Shown: one piece after another, positions 61,573 to 64,000 of the stretch | How positions within the stretch are numbered: position 1 is the first letter of the stretch | Layout: every line of letters begins with the position of its first letter | Assembly: GCF_905147045.1 (NCBI RefSeq) | Contig: NC_065901.1 | Coordinates: forward strand, 5,890,001-5,954,000 | Direction: 5' to 3' | Length of the DNA: 64,000 bases | From: Nymphalis io | Taxonomy: Eukaryota; Arthropoda; Insecta; Lepidoptera; Nymphalidae | Notes under the pieces: model-generated | The model's database searches: none | The model's input: only the letters and a program-made list of their open reading frames with translations | Told to the model about the DNA's origin: nothing | Position numbers and translations under genes: made by a program

Positions 61573-61867
61573 ATATATTTATAAAATAGGAAGACGGACG
61601 AGCATATGGGCCACCTGATGGTAAGTGGTCACCAAACGCCCTTAGACATTGGCATTGTAAGAAATGTCAACCATCGCTTACATAGCCAATGCGCCACCAA
61701 CCTTGGGAACTAAGATTTTATGTCCCTTGTGCCTGTAATTACTCTGGCTCACTCACCCTTCAAACCGGAACACAACAATAATAAGTACTGCTGTTTTGCG
61801 GTAGAATATCTGATGAGTGGGTGGTACCTACCCAGACGAGCTTGCACAAAGCTCTACCACCAGTAAA
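61573..61867 (-). mobile_element. SINE family A, full length, in TA-rich DNA
   Basis: TTTATAAAATAGGAAGACGG, CCACCTGATGGTAAGTGGTC, the complete body, then GACGAGCTTGCACAAAGCTC and TACCACCAGTAAA. It is flanked on both sides by ATATAT runs, which hides any target duplication. Confidence 0.92.
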
Positions 61868-64000
61868 TATATATATTATATATATATAAAATATGTATAT
61901 GACGTTATTTTTAATGTATAACTACCCCGTCATATCCATGTAACTTACTCAGGTTGAACGTAATATCGTTTATGACTTACTTTTAAATGACGTAAAATTT
62001 TATCACATACATATATGTAATTAAAACAGCCGTTTATATCGAAAAAAAAAAAAAAAATTTTTCATGTTGAATATTACTTACTTTAAACCGTACTAAAACT
62101 ATTTTTTATACCCTTATAATTATTACGATAGACGCAAAAACAAATTATTTAATAAACTTAGGTATTGTTGAGAAAATTATCAACAATATGAAGTAGTAGA
62201 TAATAGTGATTTTATTTTGGTATGGCTTAAATGTTAAATGTTTTATCGACTGGACCGCAAGATGATCTAGTAACGATACGAAAAACGAAAATACGAATCG
62301 TGTATACTGAGGGTGTAGGGAGCGGCGGAGTCGTTCTGATTTCCTAGTGGTAATTGCAGCGGTATGCGGACGGTGGTGTCGTCTTATTGGGACTACAGCA
62401 GTACGTGCGCACTGTTCACTTTCACTTTGCACCGCGCACAGTAGCGCACTTTGCTATTGGATACGACTGGACGATAGATTAGACTCAGCCATATCACGCA
62501 GTAACATTAAGCAAAGGTCTCTTGACGTTATCTTAAAAATTCCCATTGTTTGCTGTAGCTCGACATATATTTTAAATATGTTCATAAAGATATAACGATA
62601 TTGAATTATTAAAAAAAATACACATACAAGTTTCTGGTAACCTACATAACTTTCACTTTTAATTCTATTAAGTTGGCATTCTATGATGACCTTAAATATA
62701 TGTAATTTATTGAGATCAAAAATTAATAGATACTACAATACGGCCTTAATGCGAATACCGTTCGACCTTTGAGGACACAAGCGATGGTCACGAGGTAGTT
62801 CTTTAATCGTTACGGACTACTAAAGGTCTGTCTTATAAATGTTTAAAATATTCTTGCAATTCGAGTCAATATGGTTTGTCACGATCAATTTTGATTCATA
62901 TTCAATTTGTACTTCAAAAAACAAATAAATAATTATTGGACACAGAAATTGACCTGGTTTCAATAATAAAAATTTACTAGAAACTGTTTAGTAATTTAAT
63001 ATTACCATATAAATTTGCGAAAATATGGTATGTTTAAAGTATTTCATTATTATCTTTCAAAATTAGATATAAAAAAAAATTATTCTATATGTATTATATA
63101 TATAGAATATATATTTCATTATGAATTTGCTCATTACTAAAAAGTTATACCTTGAACAGCCATTACATAATACACAAAGACTGCATTTAGTCCGGATTTC
63201 CCCGAGCACGTCCTTTTATTTAAGATCGTCAGAGCTGATTTTAAAAACGTTTGCGGAGAATAAAATCATTAACTGAAATTTATGAAAAACAACGATTAAT
63301 CTTTCTTTTGATGATTGTTTTTTTCATACCTCGTTAGACCTTTAAATAAATACTCAAAGGAATGAGTTTAGATAACATTTTTTTTTTCGCTTCAATTTTA
63401 TAAAGCATAGTACAAAACAGAGTCAAAATTAAATTTTTCCAATGTAGTTTATATATCTAAATGAATAATTTTTTTAAAGATCATTATTTCGATTGATTAG
63501 CTTAGTAGTTTGGTAAAATCAAAATGATATTTTTAATATTTATATGCTGTTTTATACTAGTATTTTAGTCTGTTTTAAAGTAATGAATATGTGCTAATAA
63601 TAAATGATTGCGAAAAACAAGTGCAGTATAGCATGAGATATACCGAAAGTCGGTTGACATAATGTTGTTTTTCCATTATAGAAAGGAAAGTTTGTAGAAT
63701 GCGTGTTCATCATACTTTGCTAATACCGCTTTCAATGCCTAAGTAGGAAGTGCGATTATCTTTATTTACAGATCGTTTTTGTTAAACAACATTCGAGATC
63801 AATCGTTCTTACGTGTGTTGTTTTTAATTACTTCGATATGTATAATTTAATTGTAAATTATTATTGTAAAATGATTAATGCTGTGAAAAAATGGTCGGTT
63901 TAAAAAATAATTAATCCTCTTTAATTAGAGACATGATAACTTATATTCTATAGGCATCATAAGTTGGACGTTTGCCCTATTGTCTGCCTCCAAAAAAAAA
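61868..64000. other. ELL intron 2 with a promoter-like GC-rich patch
   Basis: Mostly AT-rich. The patch 62300-62480 is GC-rich with two ATTGG (CCAAT-box) pentamers (near 62386 and 62456) and GTGCGCACTGTTC; it could be an internal promoter or enhancer. The short ORFs crossing it on both strands have no recognisable domain. Confidence 0.35.

Noticed and set aside
62145..62432. 95-codon - strand ORF
   Set aside because: Spans a GC-rich patch then AT-rich low-complexity sequence; no domain.

Overview
The window is AT-rich eukaryotic DNA from an insect, almost certainly a moth or butterfly. The support is two Rebers-Riddiford (RR) cuticular protein genes, short spliced exons with GT-AG borders, and many copies of short retroposons of types I associate with Lepidoptera. 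These include one tRNA-derived family that resembles the Metulj SINEs described from butterflies; that family name is from memory and unchecked. Nothing prokaryotic is present: no operons, CRISPR arrays or phage.

Layout. (1) 1.4-8.9 kb: two tandem + strand genes for secreted chitin-binding cuticular proteins of 394 and 896 residues. Both have a TATA box, a 9-nt first coding exon (MKL), phase-2 internal introns and a 213-nt exon carrying the chitin-binding motif. (2) 9-25 kb: no convincing host gene. It holds a hAT-type MITE with an 8-bp target duplication and a nested SINE, three SINE families, pieces of RTE-type LINEs and microsatellites. (3) 25.5-29.2 kb: a 3.65-kb non-LTR retrotransposon on the - strand with an uninterrupted endonuclease/reverse-transcriptase ORF. 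(4) 31.4-35.4 kb: a possible unrecognised spliced gene on the - strand, supported by open exons, splice signals and matching phase, with what looks like a GC-AG first intron. (5) 40.3-42.1 kb: cytosolic tyrosyl-tRNA synthetase on the - strand, with an uninterrupted coding sequence and a 5' UTR intron. (6) 43.6 kb to the end: the 5' part of the RNA polymerase II elongation factor ELL on the + strand. Exon 1 and a 48-nt exon 2 are separated by a 13.3-kb intron, and the rest of the gene lies beyond the window.

The cuticular pair probably arose by local duplication and would act together in the extracellular chitin matrix. TyrRS and ELL are divergently arranged housekeeping genes, with 1.6-1.9 kb between their putative 5' ends. 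The most interesting relation is between repeats. The most abundant SINE ends with a 19-nt sequence that is also found, at nearly the same distance from the poly(A), at the 3' end of the LINE in this window. This suggests the LINE family mobilises the SINE. All similarity calls are by reading; no search was run.
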